This document shows positions 54,013-64,000 of a DNA stretch of 64,000 nt, one piece after another. The stretch is from assembly GCF_001424185.1 (NCBI RefSeq), contig NZ_LMOM01000087.1, positions 62,001-126,000 of the forward strand, read 5' to 3'. How positions within the stretch are numbered: position 1 is the first letter of the stretch; each line of letters begins with the position of its first letter. Both the position numbers and the translations under genes were made by a program. Source of the DNA: Deinococcus sp. Leaf326. GTDB taxonomy: Bacteria > Deinococcota > Deinococci > Deinococcales > Deinococcaceae. The notes beneath the pieces are model-generated. The model saw only the letters and a list, made by a program, of their open reading frames with translations, did no database searches and had not been told where the DNA came from.

Positions 54013-55043
54013 GGCTGACCTCCGACGGGCGGCGTCACCGGGTTGGTCGGCGTGGTCGGCACGGTGCCGGGGCCGGTGGGAACTGGGGTGCCCGGTGTGG
54101 TCGGCGTGCCGGTCGCCGGGTCGCTGGTCGGCAACGGCGCTGGAGCTACGGAGGGCGAGGGCAGGGGAGAAGAGTCGGTCGGTGAGGTGCCCGGCGGGGT
54201 CTGCGCTGGGGTGGTCTGGGCTGGGGTGGTGCCCGAGGCCGGGACAGTTGGAGTCGCTGGGGTGACGGCCGGGGTCGTCTCCGGCGTGACCTGCGCGGGC
54301 GCGGGCGGCTGCTTCTCGCCCAGGACCTTGCCGGCGCCGTCGCGCGACTCGTACCAGAACAGGGTGCTGTTCAGGCTGACGGCCTTGGTGGGTTTCACGG
54401 TGATCAGGGCGACGCGGGCGCCGGCGCGCGGCACGGTCTTGAAGCCCAGGTCCAGCGAGAGCACCTGCCCCTGCTGGCGCCAGAACACCGGGTTTCCGCT
54501 CTCGGCGGCCTGCACCCGCGTGACCTGCACGTCCGGCCCCAGGTCCCAGGTGACGCGGGCGGCGCGGGCGCTGCGCGGCGCCTTGATCATCACCGGCACG
54601 CGCGTCTCGCCGCGAATCTCGCCGGTGGGCAGGGTGGGTTCCAGCGACAGGGGCGGCAGGTCGTTGACGTTCAGGGTGTAGGTCTGGACCTTGTTGCTCA
54701 GGTTGGCGTCGCTGGCCTCGACGGTGAACTGAAAGGCCCCGCGCGCGCTCGGCGTGCCCGAGAGGGTGCCGCCCGAAAAACGCAGGCCCGGCGGCAGCGT
54801 GCCGCCCGCGACCCGGTAGCCGTAGGGCCCGACGCCCCCGGCTACGGTCAGCGAGGCGCTGAACGGCTCGTTCACGTAGGCGGCCGGCAGGGAGGCGGCC
54901 GCGAAGGTCAGGGGGTCGGTGCGCGCCGACAGGCCGGTGCTCGTGCCGCTGGTCGTCGCGCCGCAGCCGCTGAGCAGCGCCGCGCCCAGCAGCAGGGGCA
55001 ACGCCGCGTGCCGCGCCCGGCGACAGGGAACTCGTGGAGGCAT
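54009..55043 (-). CDS. Lipoprotein with Ig-like and possible cohesin-like domains
   Basis: This 344-residue protein has a lipoprotein signal (LLSGC, Cys27), an Ig-like (He_PIG-type) domain (about 43-126: GYRVAGGTLPPGLRFSGG, TVEASD), and a second beta-sandwich region (about 130-240: VPVMIKAP, ARVTWDLGPDVQVTRV, LSLDLGF) whose strand order resembles a cohesin. A Pro/Thr-rich tail (250-344) ends it. It would be anchored to a membrane face. A minus-strand TAGACT lies 6 bases before the ATG. It leads the operon containing a dockerin protein. The cohesin assignment is inference only. Confidence 0.75.
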   Translation of the reverse strand: MPPRVPCRRARHAALPLLLGAALLSGCGATTSGTSTGLSARTDPLTFAAASLPAAYVNEPFSASLTVAGGVGPYGYRVAGGTLPPGLRFSGGTLSGTPSARGAFQFTVEASDANLSNKVQTYTLNVNDLPPLSLEPTLPTGEIRGETRVPVMIKAPRSARAARVTWDLGPDVQVTRVQAAESGNPVFWRQQGQVLSLDLGFKTVPRAGARVALITVKPTKAVSLNSTLFWYESRDGAGKVLGEKQPPAPAQVTPETTPAVTPATPTVPASGTTPAQTTPAQTPPGTSPTDSSPLPSPSVAPAPLPTSDPATGTPTTPGTPVPTGPGTVPTTPTNPVTPPVGGQP

Positions 55044-55128
55044 GGCCCCAGTCTAGCCGGGCCACATGAGGCGGATGGGCCGGTGTGCCGCCCGGTGCGC
55101 AGCTTCGGGAAGTGGCCTGCTCCCCTGA

Positions 55129-56898
55129 TCAGGGAAAGACGGCGTAGAGGTCCACCCGCGAGGCAGGCTTCACGTCGTCGCGCGCCGCGATGCCGATGGT
55201 GACGTTGCCACTGCCCTGGTTGCTCAGGCGCGCGAGCAGGTTGACGAAATCGCTGACTTCCAGCCCCTGGTTGCTGATGGCGTCGCTCGGCACGCCGCGC
55301 GTGGTCAGGTCCAGCACCGTGTCCTGCACGAGTTCGCTGAGCTGAGACTGCACGGCCCGCGCGTCGCCCAGGCGCACGGTCACGCGCCGGATGGGAACGC
55401 CGGCGCGGTACAGCACACTGTTGGGCCGTGCGTCGCAGCTCAGGTCCACCGGAAAGCCGGCCGGACTGTTCTGGGCCGCCCAGCACTGCACGAAGCTGCT
55501 CGTGTTCAGGCCGCGCAGCTTGGTTTCCAGCGCGCCCCGGCTGCTGCTGTTCAGGCGCGCGGCCGGGCCGCCGTCGTTGCCGCGCGCGCCCTGGGCCTGC
55601 GCCGCGCTCGCCGCCAGGGCGAAGAAGGTGTCGAGGTTGCGCACGCTGGGCACTAGCCCGGCGTACACGAGGTCGTTCTTGGGGTAGGCCAGCACGGCGT
55701 TGCGGCTGGCACTGAGTTCGGTGCGGGCGCTGGAGTATTCGTCCTGCAACTGGCCCAGGCTGGCCTGTGCGCTGGCGAGCTGCGTGGAGAGCGCGCCGTT
55801 GCTGGCCCGCAGCTGGGTCTGCTGCGCGCGCAGCGCCGTGAGGTCCTGGCGCACGCGGTCGCGCTCCTGGGTGGCCTGGGTACGCTGCGCCACCAGGGCG
55901 TCGCGCTCGGCGGCGAGGCGGTCACGGGCCTGCTGCGCCTGAAGCTGCTGGGCCTGCGCCTGGCGGGCCTGTGTCTGGGCCTGCTCGGCCTGCGCCTGGG
56001 CCTGCTGCGCCTGGGCCTGCGCCTGAGCGCGTGCCCCGGTTGCCGTGGCCGCCGCTTGGCGCAGCGCCGTGAGTTGCGTGTTCAGTGCACCGACCTGCGC
56101 CTGGGCCTCGCGCTGCGCGCCCAGGGCCGACTGCCGGGCCGCCTCGGCGCGGACCTGGGCCGCGCGCGCACTTGCCTGCTCGGCCAGAGCACGGGCCTGG
56201 GCCTGCTCGCTCTGGGCCTGCGCCCGCTCGCTCTTGACCTGGGCGTCGTCGGCGCGGGCCTGGGCACTCTGCGCCTCCTGCTCGGCCTGGGCGCTGCGCA
56301 GCGAGAGGTCGAGCACCTGCGCGTCGAGGGCCTGGGCCCGCGTCCGGCTGGCCTCCAGCGCCGACTGCGACTGCGCGAGGCGGTCGCGGCTGGCCTGCGC
56401 CTGGGCTTCGAGGTCGCGCCGCAGGGCCGAAAGCTCGGTCACGCGGTTCTGGAGGGCCCGGCGCTGCGCTTCCAGTCCGGCCTGTGCGGCGCGCGCGGCC
56501 GTGAGATCCGTGCGGGCGGCCCCCACCTCAGTCAGGGCCTGGGCGCGCTCACGGCGCAGCCGCTCGGCACCGGCCTGGGCCGCGTCGCGCTCCAGCTGCG
56601 CGGCGTTCAGGTCGGCCTGCACCGACCCCACCTCGCGGCGCAGCGACTCGATCTGCGGCCGCAGCTGGTCGGCCTGCGCGATGGTCTGCACGGCGCTGCG
56701 GTTGAGCAGCAAGAAGGCCGCGAGGCTCGCCAAGCTGATGCCCATGCCCGAGAGCACCGCGACCACGAGCGCCGTCTGCTTGGGCCGCAGCCCGAACCAG
56801 CGCAGGTGTTTGCGCCCCACCTTCTTGGCGATGGTATCGGCCGCATAGGCGACGACGCCCGAAAGCAGGACGACGAAAGGCAAAAACAGCCACAGCAT
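55129..56898 (-). CDS. DUF3084 membrane-anchored coiled-coil protein
   Basis: This 589-residue protein has two membrane helices near its N-terminus (about 2-20 and 44-65, with [19 protein letters not shown] between them, a DUF3084 hallmark). A very long Ala/Gln/Arg-rich coiled coil (about 70-390) and a globular C-terminal domain (about 395-589) with [17 protein letters not shown] follow. Function unknown. It starts 14 bases after the lptB stop in the same direction, so the two are an operon and may act together at the envelope. Confidence 0.85.
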   Translation of the reverse strand: MLWLFLPFVVLLSGVVAYAADTIAKKVGRKHLRWFGLRPKQTALVVAVLSGMGISLASLAAFLLLNRSAVQTIAQADQLRPQIESLRREVGSVQADLNAAQLERDAAQAGAERLRRERAQALTEVGAARTDLTAARAAQAGLEAQRRALQNRVTELSALRRDLEAQAQASRDRLAQSQSALEASRTRAQALDAQVLDLSLRSAQAEQEAQSAQARADDAQVKSERAQAQSEQAQARALAEQASARAAQVRAEAARQSALGAQREAQAQVGALNTQLTALRQAAATATGARAQAQAQAQQAQAQAEQAQTQARQAQAQQLQAQQARDRLAAERDALVAQRTQATQERDRVRQDLTALRAQQTQLRASNGALSTQLASAQASLGQLQDEYSSARTELSASRNAVLAYPKNDLVYAGLVPSVRNLDTFFALAASAAQAQGARGNDGGPAARLNSSSRGALETKLRGLNTSSFVQCWAAQNSPAGFPVDLSCDARPNSVLYRAGVPIRRVTVRLGDARAVQSQLSELVQDTVLDLTTRGVPSDAISNQGLEVSDFVNLLARLSNQGSGNVTIGIAARDDVKPASRVDLYAVFP

Positions 56899-56912
56899 CG
56901 GTGCGCCCCGCC

Positions 56913-57728
56913 CTACAGCTCGAAGTCTTCGCCCAGGTAGTACTGCCGGGCGTCCTCGTCCCGCGCGAACTCCTGGGGCGTGCCGTCGAACTTCACGGTG
57001 CCGTCGAACATCAGGTACACCCGGTCACACAGCGCGATAGTCTCGCGCACGTTGTGGTCGGTAATGAACACCCCGATACCCCGGCGGTCGCGCAGCTCGC
57101 GGATCAGGCGCTGGATCTCGCGGATGCTCTTGGGGTCCACCCCGGTAAACGGCTCGTCGAGCAGCAGGTAGTCGGGGTCGGTGGTCAGGGCGCGGGCGAG
57201 TTCCAACCTCCGCCGCTCGCCGCCCGAGAGCTGGTAGGCGAGGCTGTTCGCCAGGTGGGTCAGCCCGAACTCGGCGAGCAGCGCGTCGGCGCGGGCCTCC
57301 TGTTCGGCGCGCGGCAGGTCCTGATATTCCAGGATCGCCAGGAGATTGTCGCGGGCCGAGAGCTTGCGAAAGGCGCTGGGTTCCTGCGGCAGGTAGCCCA
57401 GGCCCAGGCGGGCACGCTCGTGCATGGGCAGGCGCGTCACGTCGCGCTCGCCCAGGGTGATGTGGCCGCCGCCGGGGCGCACGAAGCCCACCAACATGTA
57501 GAACGAGGTGGTCTTGCCCGCACCGTTGGGGCCGAACAGGGCCACGATCTCGCCGGGACGGACCGTGAAATCCACCCCGCGCACGACCGTACGCCGGCCG
57601 TAATTCTTGGTCAGGCCCGAGGCGACCAGTTCCGGCCGGCCACGCGCGGCCGCCGTCTGCTCCGGGCCACCTGCGGGGCGGGGCGAAACCGGGGCCGAGG
57701 GCGGGGCGCTGGGGGCGGGAGAGGTCAC
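56913..57728 (-). CDS. lptB: LptB-like ABC transporter ATPase
   Basis: This 271-residue ATPase has Walker [11 protein letters not shown]-loop LPQEPSAF, signature LSGGE and Walker [12 protein letters not shown], and the closing NVRET and LGEDFEL segments typical of LptB, which powers lipopolysaccharide export. Deinococcus lacks classical LPS, so the cargo may be another envelope glycolipid. The first 30 residues are a Pro/Ala-rich extension. GTG at 57728 is preferred because a minus-strand TAGGCT (57736-57741) lies 7 bases upstream; a GTG 6 bases further up would leave only one base. It is divergent from deoB. Confidence 0.9.
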   Translation of the reverse strand: MTSPAPSAPPSAPVSPRPAGGPEQTAAARGRPELVASGLTKNYGRRTVVRGVDFTVRPGEIVALFGPNGAGKTTSFYMLVGFVRPGGGHITLGERDVTRLPMHERARLGLGYLPQEPSAFRKLSARDNLLAILEYQDLPRAEQEARADALLAEFGLTHLANSLAYQLSGGERRRLELARALTTDPDYLLLDEPFTGVDPKSIREIQRLIRELRDRRGIGVFITDHNVRETIALCDRVYLMFDGTVKFDGTPQEFARDEDARQYYLGEDFEL

Positions 57729-57810
57729 GTTCACGAGCCTAGCACGCCTGTTTTAGGGGTCGGTGAGCCTTGTCACGCCCCGCGCTGGGCGGGGGTAGAC
57801 TGCCCCCATC

Positions 57811-58989
57811 ATGCTGCTGACCATCATCGTGCTCGACTCCGTGGGCGTGGGTGAACTGCCCGACGCCGCCGCCTTCGGGGACGTGGGCGCCCACACCCTG
57901 AACCACACCCTGGCCGCCGCGCCCGCCGCGCTGCCGAACCTCGCCGCGCTGGGGCTGGGCCGCGTGCCGACCGTGCAGACCTCGCCGGAGACGGTGCCCG
58001 CTGCTCCGGACGTGCGCGGCGGCTACGGCCGGATGCGCGAGGTCAGCCCCGGCAAGGACACCTCGACCGGCCACTGGGAGTTCATGGGCGTGCAGCTCCA
58101 GCATCCCTTTCAGGTGTTTCCCGACGGCTTTCCACCCGCCGTCATGGACCGTTTCGACGCGGCGACCGGGCGCGGCCACCTGTGCAACCGGCCCTACAGC
58201 GGCACCGATGTGATCCGCGACTTCGGTCCCGAACACCTGGAAACCGGCGCGCCTATCGTCTACACGAGTGCCGACAGCGTGTTCCAGATCGCCGCGCACG
58301 AGGACGTCGTACCGCTGGAGACCCTGTACGCGTGGTGTGCCGCCGCCCGCGAGATTCTTCAGGGCGAGTTCGCCGTGGCGCGCGTGATCGCCCGGCCCTT
58401 CCGGGGCGAGTTCCCCTTCGAGCGGGCCAACGAGCACCGCCGCGACTTCTCGCTCGTACCGCCGCCGACCGTGCTGAACGCCGTCGAGGACGCGGGGCAG
58501 TCGGTCGTGGGCATCGGCAAGATTCCCGACATCTACGCCGACCGGGGCATCACCGAGAGCATCCATACTGACAACAACGCCGACGGGATCGCCAAGACGC
58601 TCGCGCGGATGCGCCGGGCCGCGCAGGCGGGCGAGTCGGGACTGATCTTCACCAACCTTGTGGACTTCGACGCCAAGTTCGGCCACCGCCGCGACCCGGC
58701 CGGCTACAGCGCCGCGCTGGCCGAGTTCGACGCCGCGCTGCCCGAGTTGCTCGCGGCCGTACCGGAAGAAGGCGCGCTGCTGATCTTGTCGGACCACGGC
58801 AACGACCCGACCTGGCGCGGCAGCGACCACACGCGCGAACACGGCCTGCTGCTGGCCTACCGCCCCGGCATCGGCGCGGTAGACCTGGGCGAGCGGGCCA
58901 CCTTCGCCGATGTGGGCGCGACCGCTGCCGAGGCGCTGGGGGCGCAGTGGACCGGGCCGGGTGAGAGCTTCTGGACGCTTCTGACCTGA
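57811..58989 (+). CDS. deoB: Phosphopentomutase
   Basis: This 392-residue alkaline-phosphatase-superfamily enzyme interconverts ribose or deoxyribose 1- and 5-phosphate in nucleoside catabolism. Metal-binding and active-site segments match Deo[63 protein letters not shown] and [16 protein letters not shown] at 57796-57801 lies 9 bases before the ATG. The next gene overlaps its 3' end. Confidence 0.95.
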   Translation: MLLTIIVLDSVGVGELPDAAAFGDVGAHTLNHTLAAAPAALPNLAALGLGRVPTVQTSPETVPAAPDVRGGYGRMREVSPGKDTSTGHWEFMGVQLQHPFQVFPDGFPPAVMDRFDAATGRGHLCNRPYSGTDVIRDFGPEHLETGAPIVYTSADSVFQIAAHEDVVPLETLYAWCAAAREILQGEFAVARVIARPFRGEFPFERANEHRRDFSLVPPPTVLNAVEDAGQSVVGIGKIPDIYADRGITESIHTDNNADGIAKTLARMRRAAQAGESGLIFTNLVDFDAKFGHRRDPAGYSAALAEFDAALPELLAAVPEEGALLILSDHGNDPTWRGSDHTREHGLLLAYRPGIGAVDLGERATFADVGATAAEALGAQWTGPGESFWTLLT

Positions 58990-59690
58990 AGCCGGAAGCG
59001 GCCCAGGCGCAGGGGGGGGCGGAGGACCGGCCGCTTCTGCCCTCGCCGGACCCGGCTCCGGTCCTAGCCAGCTTTCAGGACGGCCCCGAGGCCTTCAGCC
59101 TGACGCTGGCGCTGGGGGGCCGCTACGCCGGGCAGCAGGAGTGGGCCATTCACCCCGAGCGCGGGCAGCTCGTCGCGCGGGTGCAGACCGATTTCGCAGG
59201 CGTGTTGCCCGAGCTGCGCCGCCTCCAGACGAGCCGCATGAACCCGCGTACCCTGGCGAGCATCCACTACGCCGAGGGCGACGGCCGGGGACGCGCCGCC
59301 TTTGAGACGGGGTTCGACCGCAAGACGGGGCTGGTCACCCTGCGCCAGGGCCGCGACGAGGCGAGTGCTCCCCTGACCACCGATTACCACGACCCCGTGA
59401 GCCTGCTGCTGTGGCTCCGGACCCTGGGTAGCGACCCAGGGACGCAGTTCACGGCCCCGTTGGCCGGTGGGCGCGCCCTGGTGCAGCGCCTGCCGGACAC
59501 CGAGATCGCCGGCCTGGCAGCCCACGCCTATTTTCTGCGACCGGGCGGGGCCTACGTGTATGCCGAGCAGGCCGCGCCCTGGCGGCTGCTGCACCTTATC
59601 CAGCCGACCGATTTCGGGCCGGTCGAGGCCAGCCTGAGCCTTCCGGCGGCGCGCGCGGCCCGGCCCGAGCGGCGGCGGGGCAAGCGGTAG
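58986..59690 (+). CDS. DUF3108-like protein, probable CTG start overlapping deoB
   Basis: The visible domain (beta-rich, with [20 protein letters not shown] and [13 protein letters not shown]) resembles DUF3108/DUF6134 proteins, probably periplasmic or lipid-associated. The frame is open from about 58965, and the first ATG, GTG or TTG is at 59181, in the middle of the domain. CTG at 58986 overlaps the deoB stop as CTGA, the same geometry as the usual ATGA/GTGA couplings here, so I infer a CTG start (234 residues). If wrong, the annotation would begin at 59181 (169 residues). Confidence 0.55.
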   Translation: MKPEAAQAQGGAEDRPLLPSPDPAPVLASFQDGPEAFSLTLALGGRYAGQQEWAIHPERGQLVARVQTDFAGVLPELRRLQTSRMNPRTLASIHYAEGDGRGRAAFETGFDRKTGLVTLRQGRDEASAPLTTDYHDPVSLLLWLRTLGSDPGTQFTAPLAGGRALVQRLPDTEIAGLAAHAYFLRPGGAYVYAEQAAPWRLLHLIQPTDFGPVEASLSLPAARAARPERRRGKR

Positions 59691-59770
59691 GTCCCCACCG
59701 GTCCCTCCCCCCGCTTCCCCCCCAGTAAGCCCGCCCCGGCGGGGAAGGTGGCCGGGCTATGCTGTCCTCC

Positions 59771-60949
59771 ATGACGGCAGTTCCGGACGGAGGGGGGCCG
59801 CAGGGTGCCATCGAGAAGGCGTGGCAGCGGCTGGCCGACCGGGAGGCCACGCGGCTGCGCGACGCGTTCGTCCGCCGGACCGATGTGCCGCCCGAGGGCC
59901 GGTCCTGGCTGGCCTATGCGCTGGCGGGCGCCGTGCTGCTGGGCTACGCCGCGCTGCTCCTGACCGGGCTGGGGCTGCTCGGGCCGGTGTTCGGGCTGGG
60001 CGCCCTGCATCCCGTGACCCGCGTCATTCTGGGATTCGCGGCGGCCGCGCTGCTGGGGTATGCGTGGCAGGCCCGCCCCCGCTTCGGTCTGTTGCCGGGT
60101 ACCGAGGTTTCCGAGGCGCAGGCCCCCGAACTGCACCGGCTGGTGCGCGAGGCAGCGGCGGTGATGGGGGCGGCCCAGCCCGCGCGCCTGGTCCTGACCC
60201 CCGAGGTCAATGCCTTCATGGGTCACGACGGCTTTCCGCCCCGGCCGACGCTGGGCCTGGGCCTGCCGCTGTGGTACGGCCTGCTGCCCCAGGAGCGGGT
60301 CGCCATCCTCGCGCACGAACTGGCCCACGATCTCAGCGGCGACCCGGCACGCGGCAGGCTGGTCTGGGCGGCGCTGTCCATGCTCTCACAGGCCCATACG
60401 GTCATGCGGCCCGACGGCGTGATGCGGTTTGATCCCAACATCATCGAGATGCTCGGCAACGCCGTGATGGCTCTGCTGGCCTGGATTCCACTGGGGCTGT
60501 ACCACCTGCTGCTGGAGCTGATCGGAGCTGACCACCAGCGCGCCGAGTTCCGCGCCGACCTACTGTCGGCGGGCGTGGCGGGCACGACGGCGGCAGCGAC
60601 CGCGCTCGACAAGCTGCATCTGGGTCATCTCCTGGAAAGTGCCCTGCACAAGCAGCGCCATGACCCTGAGCGGCCCCACGCCTTCGCGGAGCTGCGCTAC
60701 ATGTGGGACACCCTGCCCGAGGAGCAACGCCAGCTGCGCCGCGACGAGCGCGCGGCCCAGCGCACGCAGCTCAGCGCCACGCATCCGCCGACCGCCGACC
60801 GCATTCAGGTGGTTCTGAGCCATCCGGCCGAAATGAAACTGCATCTGGACGAGGCCTGGGCCGCGCGTATCGACGCCGAGCTGCTGCCCTTCGTGCGCCC
60901 GCTCGCGGCGCAGGCCTACGACGACTACCGCGAGCGCTACGGCATCTGA
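59771..60949 (+). CDS. M48-family membrane metallopeptidase
   Basis: This 392-residue protein has two membrane helices (about 46-70 and 76-98) and an M48 (HtpX/Ste24-like) peptidase domain: the zinc HExxH as AILAHELAHDLSGDP and the third ligand in EFRADLLSAG. A further hydrophobic part (about 230-255) lies between them. The C-terminus has SATHPPTADRIQVV, also typical of M48. It may degrade misfolded membrane proteins. TATGCT at 59758-59763 lies 7 bases before the ATG. Confidence 0.9.
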   Translation: MTAVPDGGGPQGAIEKAWQRLADREATRLRDAFVRRTDVPPEGRSWLAYALAGAVLLGYAALLLTGLGLLGPVFGLGALHPVTRVILGFAAAALLGYAWQARPRFGLLPGTEVSEAQAPELHRLVREAAAVMGAAQPARLVLTPEVNAFMGHDGFPPRPTLGLGLPLWYGLLPQERVAILAHELAHDLSGDPARGRLVWAALSMLSQAHTVMRPDGVMRFDPNIIEMLGNAVMALLAWIPLGLYHLLLELIGADHQRAEFRADLLSAGVAGTTAAATALDKLHLGHLLESALHKQRHDPERPHAFAELRYMWDTLPEEQRQLRRDERAAQRTQLSATHPPTADRIQVVLSHPAEMKLHLDEAWAARIDAELLPFVRPLAAQAYDDYRERYGI

Positions 60950-61009
60950 CGCGGCCTGGCCGCGGGGCAGCCGGGACCTCCCGCCCCGCGCGGTCCCTAC
61001 ACTGTGCCC

Positions 61010-62415
<1,406 letters not shown>

Positions 62416-62419
<4 letters not shown>

Positions 62420-63006
62420 CGCAGTTTGCGCAGTCCTCGGTCACCCTGCCCGAAGCTTCGGCGGGTGATCCCGTGAGCCTCGTCGTGCGCCGCCGCATCC
62501 GCCGGGGGGCCGAACCCCAGTACGAGGCGCGGCTCTCGGAGGCCTCGGCGCAGCTCGCGCGGTTGCCGGGACACATCGGCACCGGCATCCTGCGGCCCCC
62601 GCCGGGCGAGGCGGGCGTGTACACCATGATCGCGCGCTTCGACTCCTTTGCCAGCGCCGCCGCCTGGGAACTCTCGCCCGAGCGGGCGCTGTGGCTCGAT
62701 CACATCGCCCCCTTGGTCGACGAACACGTGAGCTTCGAGAAACAGCCGGGCCTGGAATTCTGGTTCACACCCGCCGCCGCGCCCACCCTGCGCCAGCCCC
62801 CCCGCTGGAAGATGACCCTGCTGACCATCGGCGTGCTGTACCCGGTGAGTCTGGCGGTGGCGCTGCTGCTTGCCCCGCATCTGGTGTCCTGGCCCCTGCC
62901 GCTGCGCTCGCTGGCGCAGTCGCTGGTCATTGTGCCGGCCATGACCTACGCCTTCATGCCGCTGGCGACGCGCGCGGCGGCCGGCTGGCTGCGCGCGCGC
63001 GCATAG
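62416..63006 (+). CDS. ABM-superfamily protein with C-terminal membrane helices
   Basis: This 196-residue protein has an ABM-like ferredoxin fold (about 20-115: RRRIRRGAEPQYEARLSEAS, GVYTMIARFDSF, FEKQPGLEFWF) and two membrane helices (about 130-155 and 162-185), the arrangement of COG3224 proteins. The ATG overlaps the hisD stop. Function is unknown; coupling to histidine synthesis has no evident meaning. PPRWKMTLLT is the conserved pre-helix motif. Confidence 0.8.
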
Positions 63007-63051
63007 ACGGCACGCGGCAACTCCGGCTGTTCCGGGCGCGTACTGGGCGGC

Positions 63052-63859
63052 ATGTCGTCGCCCGCCGGTCTTTCTGCTCCCGAATCCTCCCCGGCCGTGC
63101 CCGCCCTGGAACTCCAGGAGCTGCGGCGGCGCTTCGGCGCGCGTGAGGCGGTCGCGGGCCTGAACCTGCGGGTGGACCCCGGCGAGCTGTACGCCCTGCT
63201 GGGGCCCAACGGCGCCGGCAAGACGACCACCATCCGCATGATCGCGGGCCTGACCCGGCCCGACCACGGCGCGGATCGGTGGGCACGACCTCGCGTCGCG
63301 CGCCCGCGAGGCCAAGGCGCTGCTGGCCTATCTGCCCGACGACCCCCTGCTGTACGGCAAGCTCACGCCGCCCGAGTACCTGGAGTTCGTGGCCGGCCTG
63401 TGGAGCATGGAGGCCGCGCAGGCCGCCCACGAGGCCGAGCGGCTGCTGCGCTGGCTGAACCTCTGGGAGCACCGCGCCGAGCGCACCTAGGGCTTCTCGC
63501 ACGGCATGAAGCAGAAACTCGCGCTGGCCGGCGCCCTCATCCACTCCCCGCGCCTGATGCTGCTCGACGAGCCGCTCACGGGGTTGGACGCGGCGGCCTC
63601 GCGGCAGGTCAAGGACGCGCTGCGGGCTTTCGTGGCGGGGGGCGGCGCGGTGGTCCTCACGACCCACATCCTGGAGGTGGCCGAGCGCCTCGCCGACCGC
63701 ATCGGCATCATCGCAGCCGGGCAGCTGGTGGCCGAGGGCACCCCGGCCGAGCTGCTGGCGCGCACCGGCACCGCCACCCTCGAAGACGCCTTTCTGGCCC
63801 TGACCGGCCAGGCGGCGCCCCTGCCCGCTGCTGTGCCTCTGCCCGACGGGGAGGCGTGA
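63052..63859 (+). pseudogene. ABC transporter ATPase gene with frameshift and amber stop
   Basis: The ATG at 63052 opens a good ATPase start ([17 protein letters not shown], Walker [10 protein letters not shown]) that loses frame near 63271-63275. The continuation ([24 protein letters not shown], then LTPPEYLEF) lies in another frame, which meets a TAG at 63488-63490 just before the [16 protein letters not shown] signature region and then runs cleanly through Walker [15 protein letters not shown] and [15 protein letters not shown] to 63859. Two lesions in one gene argue for decay, but both could be base-calling errors. The permease gene overlaps its end. Confidence 0.75.
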
Positions 63860-64000
63860 GCGCGCCCGGCAGCCTGCGCTGGTTGGTCGGGCAGCAGCTG
63901 CGCTGGCAGTGGCGGGCCCTGAGCCGGCGGGGGCGCGGGGGGCTGCTGGCCCTGCTGGCCTTCGTGGGGCTGGGCACCGCCGCGCTGTATTTCACCCTGC
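63856..64000 (+). CDS. ABC transporter permease, 3' end cut off by the window
   Basis: GTG at 63856 overlaps the ATPase stop by 4 bases (GTGA) and opens a frame that continues past the window edge (48 full codons seen). It begins with a basic amphipathic helix ([15 protein letters not shown]) and then a hydrophobic segment, [17 protein letters not shown], as in ABC-2-type permeases. It is the partner of the disrupted ATPase. Confidence 0.65.
   Translation, partial: MSAPGSLRWLVGQQLRWQWRALSRRGRGGLLALLAFVGLGTAALYFTL

Overview
The window is a stretch of bacterial chromosome with very high GC. It almost certainly comes from a Deinococcus species. The evidence is a crtB-crtI carotenoid pair beside a Fur-family regulator, an amylosucrase closely resembling the characterised Deinococcus enzymes, an SLH-domain outer-membrane protein next to recJ, an LysW-type lysine biosynthesis hydrolase (LysK), and -10-like hexamers placed 6-9 nt before many start codons, the signature of leaderless mRNAs described in this genus. 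There is no prophage, insertion sequence, CRISPR array, rRNA or tRNA that I can see. Most of it is ordinary core genome.

Layout. 0-4.6 kb: a truncated unknown gene, a small membrane protein, a secreted protein with three LysM domains and a phosphodiester glycosidase domain, rbfA behind a possible 12-codon leader ORF, a hotdog thioesterase and a sensor kinase. 4.7-12.7 kb: crtI and crtB (minus strand), a methyltransferase, a holin-X-like membrane protein pair, fur and amylosucrase. 12.7-19.5 kb: a tiny ORF, a tandem GNAT, rpmI-rplT, a run of small enzymes (pcp, ABM, mutM, GNAT, pdxH) and nfeD. 19.6-31.5 kb: flotillin, ohr, tetR with a triple-ATP-cone 2-phosphoglycerate kinase, comEA-comEC, an SIS protein, a merR-aldo/keto reductase operon and recJ with a LapA-like gene. 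32-44.7 kb: the SLH/collagen-like outer-membrane protein, an enoyl-CoA hydratase and HD hydrolase, a VanW protein, xpt, a broken YflT gene, an acyl-CoA carboxylase beta subunit, a frameshifted cupin gene, msrB, AraC, MFS and a CAP lipoprotein. 44.9-64 kb: an ABC exporter, lysK, an SLC13 transporter, comF, DUF1684 with an S4 protein, a three-gene secreted operon with a dockerin and a possible cohesin-like fold, DUF3084 with lptB, deoB, an M48 peptidase, hisD and a broken ABC ATPase followed by its permease.

Genes that appear to work together: crtB-crtI make and desaturate phytoene; comEA-comEC (and the separate comF) serve DNA uptake; nfeD and flotillin form a membrane-domain pair; msrB, ohr and fur belong to oxidative and metal stress defence; merR and the aldo/keto reductase form a self-regulated unit; lptB and DUF3084 are probably an envelope-export unit. 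The most unusual items are the cohesin/dockerin-like operon (52.7-55.0 kb), the triple ATP-cone kinase (21.8-23.3 kb), the collagen-like SLH protein (32.0-33.3 kb) and the very frequent leaderless-start motif with two leaderless leader ORFs. Three genes (38.2, 40.4 and 63.1 kb) carry frame-disrupting lesions, which may be real decay or sequence errors.
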